Shown here: positions 1 through 5,838 of the stretch, in pieces
How the letters are laid out: every line of letters starts with the position of its first letter
Numbering within the stretch: the first letter of the stretch is position 1
Source of the DNA: DASPJR01 sp035628505
GTDB taxonomy: Bacteria; Planctomycetota; SZUA-567; H5-PLA8
DNA length: 8,234 bases
Assembly: GCA_035628505.1 (NCBI GenBank)
Contig: DASPJR010000010.1
Coordinates: 1 to 8,234 of the forward strand
Reading direction: 5' to 3'
Translations under genes and position numbers: made by a program
Notes under the pieces: model-generated
Seen by the model: the letters and a program-made list of their open reading frames with translations, nothing else
Databases searched by the model: none
Told to the model about the DNA's origin: nothing

Positions 1-143
1 CCTTCATCCCCATACTGGTACGGACCGCGATTGGAGCCGTGCGTCGGCCGCGGGCGCGTGATGTCGCGCTTCTCTTCAGATTTGTCGGGCTCGCCGAAGA
101 TAGCGCGGAAAAGCCAGACGATAAGTTCGATCAGCACATCCAT
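1..143 (-). CDS. Small hypothetical protein downstream of floA, C-terminus cut off by window edge
   Basis: I do not recognise this protein. The reading frame opens with ATG 25 bases after the floA stop and stays open for 47 codons to the window edge, so its real length is unknown. Residues 1-17 form a strongly hydrophobic or amphipathic stretch (L4, I5, L7, I8, V9, W10, L11, F12, I15, F16) that could sit in or on the membrane. A charged, low-complexity part follows, with acidic and basic residues at 18-30 and then Pro, Arg, Gly and Tyr. The ribosome binding site is weak. A second ATG four bases further in leads straight to a stop, which favours the first. Same strand and short spacing suggest co-transcription with floA, so a role as a small membrane-associated partner of FloA is possible but purely inferred. 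A spurious frame cannot be excluded at this length. Confidence 0.5.
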   Translation of the reverse strand, partial: MDVLIELIVWLFRAIFGEPDKSEEKRDITRPRPTHGSNRGPYQYGDE

Positions 144-168
144 GAGCTGGAGTCCACAGTTTCAGAGC

Positions 169-1182
169 TTACATGTTGTCCGCTTTGCCGCCGCCGATCT
201 GCTCGCGCATGTACGAATCGGCCTGCACATTTTTCATGTTGTAATAATCCATCACGCCCATGCGGCCGCTCTGCAGCGCATGCGCCAGCGCGCGCGGAAC
301 GTCCGCTTCGGCGAGCACAACCTTCGCCCGATTCTCTTCGACAAGCGCTTTCATTTCCTGCTCCTGCGCGCGGGCCATTGCGGCGCGTTTTTCAGCATCG
401 GCCTGTGCCATGCGTTTATCGGCCTCGGCCTGGTCAGCGCGCAGCTTGGCGCCGATGTTTTCTCCGACATCCACGTCCGCGATGTCGATCGAAATGATTT
501 CAAAGGCAGTCTGCGCGTCCAGACCCTTGGCGAGTACGGTCTTTGAAATGCGGTCAGGATTTTCGAGCACCTGTTGGTGCGACGTTGTCGATCCGATCGC
601 CGTTACGATGCCTTCGCCAACGCGAGCAATAATCGTCTCTTCAGTGGCACCGCCCACGAGTCGGTCGATGTTTGTCCGCACAGTTACCTTGGCCTTCACC
701 ATCAGCTGAATGCCGTTCATAGCCACGGCATCGATGGTCTGCCGGCCCTTGGCGGGATTGGGACAATCGATGACCTTGGGATTCACGGAGGTATTTACCG
801 CGTCGCGAATATCGCGGCCGGCCAGATCAATCGCGCAGGCGCGGTCGAATGACAGGGTGATGCTGGCCTTGTTTGCGGCGATCAACGCCTGCACGACGGC
901 GATAACATTTCCGCCGGCCAGCGCGTGCGCTTCAAGCTTGTCCGATGGCAGATCGATGCCGGCTTTCTTGGACATGATGCGCGCGCGCGTGATCACAGCC
1001 GGATCGACCTTTCGCAGCCGCATGGCGACCAGGTCGAAGATGCTGATCGGAGCGCCTGAGAGCTGCGCCTGGATCCACATACTTCCGAAATTCAGCAGCA
1101 CGCTGCCGATAACCAGCAGGAAGACGAGCGAGATCACCAGGATGATCAGGATCGTCAGCATTCCCTCGCCTTGAGTTGGCAT
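169..1182 (-). CDS. floA: Flotillin-like protein FloA (membrane microdomain scaffold)
   Basis: This is a bacterial flotillin of the FloA (former YqfA) family, which oligomerises at the inner face of the cytoplasmic membrane and organises functional membrane microdomains. At 337 residues it has the family's usual length of about 330. Residues 9-30 form one hydrophobic membrane hairpin or segment. Next comes the SPFH-like region, with the very typical FloA stretch of residues 92-140 (VVQALIAANKA, SFDRACAIDLAGRD, NPKVIDCPNPAKGR). An Ala/Glu-rich coiled coil spans about 244-296 (EADKRMAQADAEKRAAMARA), and the tail holds the conserved GVMDYYNMKN around 309-318. The first ATG is preceded by GGAG at nine bases. 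The alternative Met8 has its purine-rich stretch too close, so the longer form is preferred. It lies 28 bases downstream of the UPF0173 hydrolase, probably in one operon. FloA genes often sit beside an NfeD-type gene, but none is seen here. Confidence 0.95.
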   Translation of the reverse strand: MPTQGEGMLTILIILVISLVFLLVIGSVLLNFGSMWIQAQLSGAPISIFDLVAMRLRKVDPAVITRARIMSKKAGIDLPSDKLEAHALAGGNVIAVVQALIAANKASITLSFDRACAIDLAGRDIRDAVNTSVNPKVIDCPNPAKGRQTIDAVAMNGIQLMVKAKVTVRTNIDRLVGGATEETIIARVGEGIVTAIGSTTSHQQVLENPDRISKTVLAKGLDAQTAFEIISIDIADVDVGENIGAKLRADQAEADKRMAQADAEKRAAMARAQEQEMKALVEENRAKVVLAEADVPRALAHALQSGRMGVMDYYNMKNVQADSYMREQIGGGKADNM

Positions 1183-1210
1183 ATTTATTTTCTCCGCTTG
1201 TCTCTAACTA

Positions 1211-1906
1211 TCAGTAACTGAAGCCCTCGCCGGGCTGAAGAACAGTACATTTTTTGCCGAGTTTCTCGACTTTAAAAGCAAACGCCTTCGTATCGGCCTT
1301 GATGATATCGAAGGTGTTGTAATGAATCGGAACACAGCGCTCCGCGTTCAGGAATTCCATTGCACGCGCCGCGTCTTCAATGCCCATTGTAAAATTATCG
1401 CCGATTGGCAGACAGGCGACGTGAATCGGGGTTTTCTCCCCAATGAGCTTCATGTCTGAAAACAGCGCCGTGTCTCCGGCGTGATACAGGTTCTTTTTTC
1501 CAAGCGTCACGACGAAACCAACCGGCGTGTTCGGTGGAGGCACTTCGCCGTCGCCATCCGGATCACTGCCGCAGCCGTGAAACGCGAGAGTCATTTTCAC
1601 CCGACCGAAGGGGAAATCATGTCCACCGCCGGCCGACATGGGATGGGCCTTCACGCCCTTCTTTTCGAAGTATCTTGTGAGTTCCCACGTCGCGATCACC
1701 GTGGCATTGTGGCGGCGCGCCAGCGCGACGGTGTCGCCCATGTGGTCACTGTGGCCGTGTGTGACAAGAATAAAGTCAACCTTTGAGATTTCACCGGGCT
1801 TGATGGGCGAGACAGGATTTCCAGCCAGATACGGGTCGATCAGCAGCGTGAACTTACCTTCTTCCAATTGAATGGCGCTATGTCCGAAATAAGTCAGCGT
1901 AGGCAT
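1211..1906 (-). CDS. UPF0173-type metal-dependent hydrolase (metallo-beta-lactamase fold)
   Basis: This 231-residue protein is a full-length member of the UPF0173 (YtkL-like) family of soluble metallo-beta-lactamase-fold hydrolases, whose physiological substrate is not established. The N-terminus (TYFGHSA) and the LLIDPYLAGNP stretch at 21-31 are typical. The metal-binding HxHxDH motif is intact as H50, H52, D54 and H55 (THGHSDHMGD). Further likely ligands are H110 (LAFHGCGSD), D145 (YHAGDTALFSD) and H195 (VPIHYNTF), so the protein should be catalytically competent. The chosen ATG has a strong GGAGG nine bases upstream. An ATG four bases earlier is in another frame. It is the first gene of a minus-strand group that continues into floA after 28 bases. 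Its link with FloA is unknown; simple operon co-residence is all the sequence shows. Confidence 0.93.
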   Translation of the reverse strand: MPTLTYFGHSAIQLEEGKFTLLIDPYLAGNPVSPIKPGEISKVDFILVTHGHSDHMGDTVALARRHNATVIATWELTRYFEKKGVKAHPMSAGGGHDFPFGRVKMTLAFHGCGSDPDGDGEVPPPNTPVGFVVTLGKKNLYHAGDTALFSDMKLIGEKTPIHVACLPIGDNFTMGIEDAARAMEFLNAERCVPIHYNTFDIIKADTKAFAFKVEKLGKKCTVLQPGEGFSY

Positions 1907-2019
1907 TCATCTGGCCCTCCGTTATAGATGCATGATTCCACCGCCTTTCTTTTTTGCAACGAAAAGCGGCTCTTGGAAGTAGCGGTTGATTCTACACCCT
2001 GGTGCGTCAAAATACCCGT

Positions 2020-2568
2020 ATGAAGAATCTGTTTCTGCTGGGCTTTATTGTCGCGCTAGCTGACCCGATGCTGCTTTATGTTCTCTATACCCAGGTGGGA
2101 ATTGAAGCAGTGCTCGGTGTTGTCGTTCTTTCGCCGCTGCTGGGGCCGCGCTTTGTAGCGTGGGCTCGCCGGCGTGCACAGACCAGTGCGTCTCCGGACA
2201 TGCTCGGCCTCACGGGCAGCCTGGGCGATGAACTCCTGTTCACAGCGTCGATGTTCCTGTTTTTCTACCCCGGTCCGCTCACCACACTGGCGGCTCTGCT
2301 TCTACTTGTTCCAGCCGTGCGTCGAATGCTTCAAGCGTGGGCGTTCCGACGTTTGACGCGCGCTGTCACTGGCGGGAGCGTCTCCATGATGTCCAACATG
2401 GGCGGAGTAGTCTTCACGTCAGCTCAAGGCATCCCGCCTGTGACGGGCTTTCCAGAGGCAACGGCCGGCGGATTGAAGCGTACTGAAGGACGGATCGTTG
2501 ACGGCCCAACATCTCATTCGGACCCGGCTCTGCCGGCGCCTGAATCTCCTGATCCGGAGAAGAAGTAA
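2020..2568 (+). CDS. fxsA: FxsA-family inner-membrane protein
   Basis: This is a small polytopic membrane protein of the FxsA family (PF04186). In E. coli, FxsA overproduction relieves F-plasmid exclusion of phage T7; the housekeeping role is unknown. Counting from the ATG, the protein has 182 residues. Hydrophobic segments lie at about 3-22, 26-42 and 71-100, the last probably two short helices broken by PGP. The family signature is visible as FFYPGPLTTLAALLLLVPAVRR (parts of 81-102), matching the usual PG-x-x-TD...LL.P..R pattern, although the Asp after Thr is replaced by Thr. The C-terminal 80 residues are polar, Gly- then Pro-rich, and end in a VDGP stretch like the VIDGE tail of relatives. 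An in-frame GTG at 2002 would add six residues, but neither start has a strong ribosome binding site. MKNLFLL is the more family-like N-terminus. The phosphatase gene follows after three bases. Confidence 0.82.
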   Translation: MKNLFLLGFIVALADPMLLYVLYTQVGIEAVLGVVVLSPLLGPRFVAWARRRAQTSASPDMLGLTGSLGDELLFTASMFLFFYPGPLTTLAALLLLVPAVRRMLQAWAFRRLTRAVTGGSVSMMSNMGGVVFTSAQGIPPVTGFPEATAGGLKRTEGRIVDGPTSHSDPALPAPESPDPEKK

Positions 2569-2571
2569 AGC

Positions 2572-3099
2572 GTGTCAATCATCGCGCGGCTGCTCTTCTA
2601 CCCTACCCTGCTCTTCAATCTGGTGCTCTGCCGCATTGTCCCGGGCCGCCGCTGGTGGGATTGGGTAGACGAGAGCGTGCTCTTAGGCGCATTGCCGCTG
2701 AATTCGGATGTCGCGGAGCTCAAGCGCATAGGCATTACCGGCGTCATCAACACGTGCTGCGAATACCGCGGTCCAGTGAATGCTTATGAGAGCGCCGGCA
2801 TTCAGGAACTCTACCTGCCAACGATTGATTTTACGCCACCATCGAGTGTAGACATTGCGTCAGGCGTCGAGTTCATCAAGCAGCAGGTTGCCCGCGGGGG
2901 GAAAGTTTACGTGCATTGCAAGGCAGGCCGCGGAAGAAGCGCGACGATTGTGATGTGCTATTTGATCGCGTGCGGCCACACGCCCGAAAGCGCACAGAAG
3001 CTGCTGCTGGAAAAGCGCCCGCATGTGCTTCGCTCACTGCGCACGCGGAAAGTCGTGCTGGACTATTACGAATCACACAAAGCGATGTCGATGAGCTGA
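2572..3099 (+). CDS. PTPMT1-like dual-specificity phosphatase (possible phosphatidylglycerophosphate phosphatase)
   Basis: This 175-residue cysteine-dependent phosphatase has the active-site loop HCKAGRGRSAT, with nucleophile C116 and phosphate-binding R122 (C-x5-R). D86 (PTIDFTPP) is the probable general acid. The detailed match is to PTPMT1, which converts phosphatidylglycerophosphate to phosphatidylglycerol on the way to cardiolipin. Shared features are WWDWVDESVLLGALPL at 28-43, an Asn-rich or CEYRGP loop at 63-68, and VYVHCKAGRxRSAT instead of the HCxxGxxR of general protein phosphatases. The N-terminal 20 residues are hydrophobic (LLFYPTLLFNLVLC) and could hold the enzyme at the membrane, where such a lipid substrate would be. 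Translation starts at GTG three bases after the fxsA stop, with GGAG about twelve bases upstream inside fxsA, so the two are probably translated from one message. Lipid phosphatase activity is inferred from family resemblance; a protein or inositol-lipid phosphatase is the alternative. Confidence 0.88.
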   Translation: MSIIARLLFYPTLLFNLVLCRIVPGRRWWDWVDESVLLGALPLNSDVAELKRIGITGVINTCCEYRGPVNAYESAGIQELYLPTIDFTPPSSVDIASGVEFIKQQVARGGKVYVHCKAGRGRSATIVMCYLIACGHTPESAQKLLLEKRPHVLRSLRTRKVVLDYYESHKAMSMS

Positions 3100-3121
3100 T
3101 TGGTTGAGCGCCGAAAAAAAA

Positions 3122-5026
3122 TCAACCTTCCAGATACGTGTAGCCGTCCATGCCGTTCTGGTACATCGTGGTGAACACACGCAGGTCTTCGACCGTCATC
3201 TTGTTGGCGCGCACAGCGGCTTCAGCGGCATTGCGAAGCCGATGGATCATTTCGTTCTTGTCGTAGCTGACATACTTGAGCACATCTTCAACTGTGTCCC
3301 CGGTCTCCACCTGTTCGACACGGTAACCGCCGCTGTCGAGCGCCACGTGAATGGCATTGGTGTCGCCGAAGAGGTTATGCAAATCGCCCAGGATTTCCTG
3401 GTACGCGCCGACGAGGAAAATTCCCATGTAATAGGGCTCGGCCGTCAGCGGATGCAATTCCAGGACGCTGCGCACGTCTTTCAGATCGATGAAGTTCTCG
3501 ATCTTGCCATCGCTGTCGCAGGTGATATCCGCCAACACTCCGCGTCGCGTGGGCCGCTCGTTTAAGCGATGAATGGGCATGATCGGAAAAAGGTGATTAA
3601 TCGCCCAATGGTCAGGCACGCTCTGGAAGAGGGAGAAGTTGCAGAAATACGTGTCGGCCATGCTTCGCTCAAGGCGCTCAAGTTCTTCCGGCACCATGGC
3701 CATCGTTCGCACAATCTTCAGCACGCGCCGGCACGTCGACCAGAAAAGCTTTTCCGCGGTCGCGCGCTGCGCCAGACTTAAATATCCGAGGTTGAACATG
3801 GTGACGGCTTCGTCGCGCATCTGCACGGCGTCGTGGAAGGCTTCGAGGAAGTTTTTCCGTGTAACGGAACTGCAGGTTTCGCGAAGGTTCCAGAGAATGT
3901 TCGGAGCTTCTTCAGGCAATTCAACAAGGTGCTCGTCGCCGCCGTTCTGCTCAACTGTTTCTGAGACACCGAGCACATTGAACAGCAGGACGCTGTGGTG
4001 CGCCGTTAATGCGCGTCCGGATTCGCTGACAAGATTCGGATGCTCGACGCCTGCTTCGTCGCAGACTTCCATGATCTGGAACACCACGTCGTTGGCGTAT
4101 TCCTGCATTGTGTAATTCATCGAAGCATCGAAATTGGTCTGGCTTCCGTCGTAATCGACTGCGAGCCCGCCGCCGACGTCCAGGTATTTCAGCCCCGCGC
4201 CAAGCTTGTGAAGTTCGACATAAAAACGCGCCGCTTCCTTCAGCGCAGTTTTGATATTGCGAATCGCGCTGATCTGGCTGCCGATGTGGAAGTGCAGCAG
4301 CTGGAGACAATCGAGCATTCCGCGCTCGCGCAGCGTCTCGACAACTCTGAGCATTTCTTCTGCGGTAAAGCCAAATTTGGAGCGGTCGCCGCTGCTGGCT
4401 TCCCAGCGTCCGGTGCCGCGGGCGTTGAGTTTCGCGCGCATGCCGATCATCGGCCGGACCTTATGTTTCTCGGCCATCCTCAGCACCAGATCGAGCTCAG
4501 TGATCTTCTCGAGAACGATAACGACTTTTCGGTCCAGTTTCGACGCGAGCAGCGCCATCTCCAGGTACTCTTCGTCTTTGTAGCCGTTGCAGATGAAGAG
4601 CCCTTCGGCCGTATCCAGCAGCGCAAGGATGGTCATGAGTTCGGGCTTGGATCCCGCTTCGAGACCGAAGTGGTAATCCTTGCCGTGCCGCACGATCGCT
4701 TCAACGACGTGCCGCTCCTGATTCACCTTGATGGGATACACGCCGCGAAACTGTCCGCGGTAACTCTGCTCTTTAATCGCGGTGCTGAAACAGTTGTTTA
4801 ATTCTTCGACGCGGCGACGCAGGATGTCGGGGAAACGGATGAGCATTGGCGCGCCGATTCCGCGCGCTTCGATGTCGGCGACCAGGACTTTCAGGTCGAT
4901 GCCGATGTCTTTCATGCCTGTCGGGTGAACTACCAGATGGCCCTGGTCGTTGACAGAAAAGAACTGTCGCCCCCAGTAATTTACGCCATAAAGTTCAACA
5001 GCGTCCTGAACGGACCAGCTTTCCAC
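3122..5026 (-). CDS. speA: Biosynthetic arginine decarboxylase SpeA
   Basis: SpeA is a cytoplasmic PLP enzyme that decarboxylates arginine to agmatine, the first step of the agmatine route to putrescine and spermidine. From the GTG start the protein has 634 residues, close to the family's 630-660. Key sites, numbered from this start: the PLP lysine K100 in GVYPIKVNQ; EAGSKPEL at 123-130; HIGSQ at 247-251; the glycine-rich GGGLAVDYDGS at 285-295; SESGRALTAHH near 334-344; the active-site TCDSDGK with C503; and GDLHNLFGDTNA at 547-558. The frame stays open upstream to a TTG at 5131, which would add 35 residues. I prefer GTG 5026 because GGAGG lies 12 bases upstream and the N-terminus then aligns with the family (ELYGVNYWG against E. 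coli's TYNIAWWG). It converges on the phosphatase gene, stops 22 bases apart, and is followed at once by eight T residues. No speB-like agmatinase is in the window. Confidence 0.95.
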   Translation of the reverse strand: MESWSVQDAVELYGVNYWGRQFFSVNDQGHLVVHPTGMKDIGIDLKVLVADIEARGIGAPMLIRFPDILRRRVEELNNCFSTAIKEQSYRGQFRGVYPIKVNQERHVVEAIVRHGKDYHFGLEAGSKPELMTILALLDTAEGLFICNGYKDEEYLEMALLASKLDRKVVIVLEKITELDLVLRMAEKHKVRPMIGMRAKLNARGTGRWEASSGDRSKFGFTAEEMLRVVETLRERGMLDCLQLLHFHIGSQISAIRNIKTALKEAARFYVELHKLGAGLKYLDVGGGLAVDYDGSQTNFDASMNYTMQEYANDVVFQIMEVCDEAGVEHPNLVSESGRALTAHHSVLLFNVLGVSETVEQNGGDEHLVELPEEAPNILWNLRETCSSVTRKNFLEAFHDAVQMRDEAVTMFNLGYLSLAQRATAEKLFWSTCRRVLKIVRTMAMVPEELERLERSMADTYFCNFSLFQSVPDHWAINHLFPIMPIHRLNERPTRRGVLADITCDSDGKIENFIDLKDVRSVLELHPLTAEPYYMGIFLVGAYQEILGDLHNLFGDTNAIHVALDSGGYRVEQVETGDTVEDVLKYVSYDKNEMIHRLRNAAEAAVRANKMTVEDLRVFTTMYQNGMDGYTYLEG

Positions 5027-5232
5027 TGTCTGTCTTTTCCTCCGGAAATGCCGCTGCGCGCCTGTCGTGTGGAGGCGGAACAAAAAGGAGCGGCAAGTGG
5101 TAAAAGTTACGCCCAAATCCTGATGAATCAAGACTTTTCAGGTTCGGAAACAGAAGTTTTTATTACAGCAGCAGTGATACTGAGCGCTACCTATTTTGTC
5201 GACATGAGGTATAGTACGTTCGAGGGTTGACT
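5027..5232. promoter_or_regulatory. Divergent intergenic region between speA and the Uma2 gene
   Basis: These 206 bases are noticeably more AT-rich than the flanking genes and must carry the promoters for both speA (leftward) and the Uma2 gene (rightward). The speA side contains its GGAGG Shine-Dalgarno, read on the minus strand just upstream of 5026. On the Uma2 side a TATAGT hexamer at 5210-5215 resembles a -10 box, but no good -35 hexamer lies 16-18 bases upstream, and the distance to the gene is very short. A small imperfect dyad is described separately. No rho-independent terminator or riboswitch-like structure was recognised here. Confidence 0.4.
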
Positions 5233-5781
5233 ATGCGATCCGATATTCGTTTTACGTATGAGGAATACCAGGCGCTGCCCGAGACAGGGCCGCGTTATCA
5301 GCTTGTGGATGGGGATCTGATAATGAGCCCAGCGCCGTCGTTCAGGCACCAGGACATTCTTGCGGAACTATCATTTTTGCTGGGTTCGCATGTACGCTCA
5401 TCCGGTTTAGGAAAACTTCTGTTTGCGCCGCTTGATGTGATTCTTTCCGACGAAGATGTGTTTCAGCCGGACATTGTTTACATCTCGAACGCAAGACGCT
5501 CAATTATCGTACCGGAAGGATTGCGTGGCACTCCGGATTTGTGCGTCGAAATTCTTTCTCCATCGAACAAAAATCTCGATCTGAAAACAAAGCGGCTTCT
5601 GTACGCCCGATTCGGACTGCCGGAACTCTGGATCGTTGATCCCGACGCCAACACAGCACAGGTCTTCCGCCTGCAGGAAGATCCTAATCAGCCCATTGGC
5701 ACCTATTCGCAGAACGAGACGCTGACATCGCCATCATTCCCAGGGTTTTCATTAGAGCTTGCAAAAGTGTTTTCGCGGTAG
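5233..5781 (+). CDS. Uma2-family protein (DUF820, PD-(D/E)XK nuclease-like fold)
   Basis: This is a Uma2-family protein, a restriction-endonuclease-like fold widespread in Cyanobacteria, Chloroflexi, Planctomycetes and Acidobacteria, usually as scattered solitary genes of unknown function. The 182-residue length is typical. Family landmarks are FTYEEYQALPE at the N-terminus, YQLVDGDLIMSPAP at 22-35, H39, FQPDIVYIS with D80, LCVEILSPSNKN with E106, and K118 or K120 before YARFGLPELWIVDP at 124-138. D80, E106 and the following lysine form the presumed nuclease centre. One oddity is Gln23 where relatives commonly have Glu (YELIDGE). The ATG at 5233 has GAGGG six bases upstream; a TTG at 5227 in the same frame would overlap the ribosome binding site. 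It is a single gene between speA and the tkt terminator, with no obvious partner. Nuclease activity is inferred from the fold only. Confidence 0.9.
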   Translation: MRSDIRFTYEEYQALPETGPRYQLVDGDLIMSPAPSFRHQDILAELSFLLGSHVRSSGLGKLLFAPLDVILSDEDVFQPDIVYISNARRSIIVPEGLRGTPDLCVEILSPSNKNLDLKTKRLLYARFGLPELWIVDPDANTAQVFRLQEDPNQPIGTYSQNETLTSPSFPGFSLELAKVFSR

Positions 5782-5782
5782 C

Positions 5783-5820
5783 AAAAAAAAGGCGGCCACG
5801 GAATCATCCCCGTGGCCGCT
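5783..5820 (-). terminator. Intrinsic terminator of tkt
   Basis: A perfect 10-bp inverted repeat (GCGGCCACGG at 5792-5801, its complement at 5810-5819) encloses an eight-base loop. Read on the minus strand, the GC-rich stem is followed directly by eight T residues (5790-5783), a textbook rho-independent terminator about 20 bases after the tkt stop. On the plus strand the hairpin starts ten bases past the Uma2 stop but is not followed by a T tract, so it would end rightward transcription only weakly, if at all. Confidence 0.92.
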
Positions 5821-5838
5821 GTAATTCATATACTTTAT

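Noticed and set aside
31..709. Plus-strand open frames opposite floA
   Set aside because: The minus strand encodes a full-length FloA with family motifs throughout; the opposite frames are Ser/Ala/Arg-rich shadows.
1921..1926. TATAAC on the minus strand as a -10 box for the hydrolase-floA operon
   Set aside because: It sits immediately upstream of the GGAGG, so transcription would begin inside the ribosome binding site, and no -35 lies at the right distance.
4040..4801. A 253-codon plus-strand open frame antisense to speA
   Set aside because: It lies wholly inside the highly conserved speA coding sequence, has no ribosome binding site worth the name and no recognisable domain. Long antisense frames are expected in GC-rich genes.
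5210..5215. TATAGT as the -10 box of the Uma2 gene
   Set aside because: No -35-like hexamer lies 16-18 bases upstream, and the implied start falls at the edge of the ribosome binding site. It is mentioned only as a resemblance.
4925..5230. A 101-codon plus-strand frame across the speA start and the following gap
   Set aside because: About a third overlaps the start of speA, the rest shows no domain, and it ends directly before the Uma2 gene. It seems to be chance openness in an AT-richer gap.
5792..5819. The inverted repeat after the Uma2 gene as a mobile-element end or attachment site
   Set aside because: Its stem, loop and following T8 tract on the minus strand fit an ordinary terminator of tkt, and there is no transposase, integrase or target duplication nearby.
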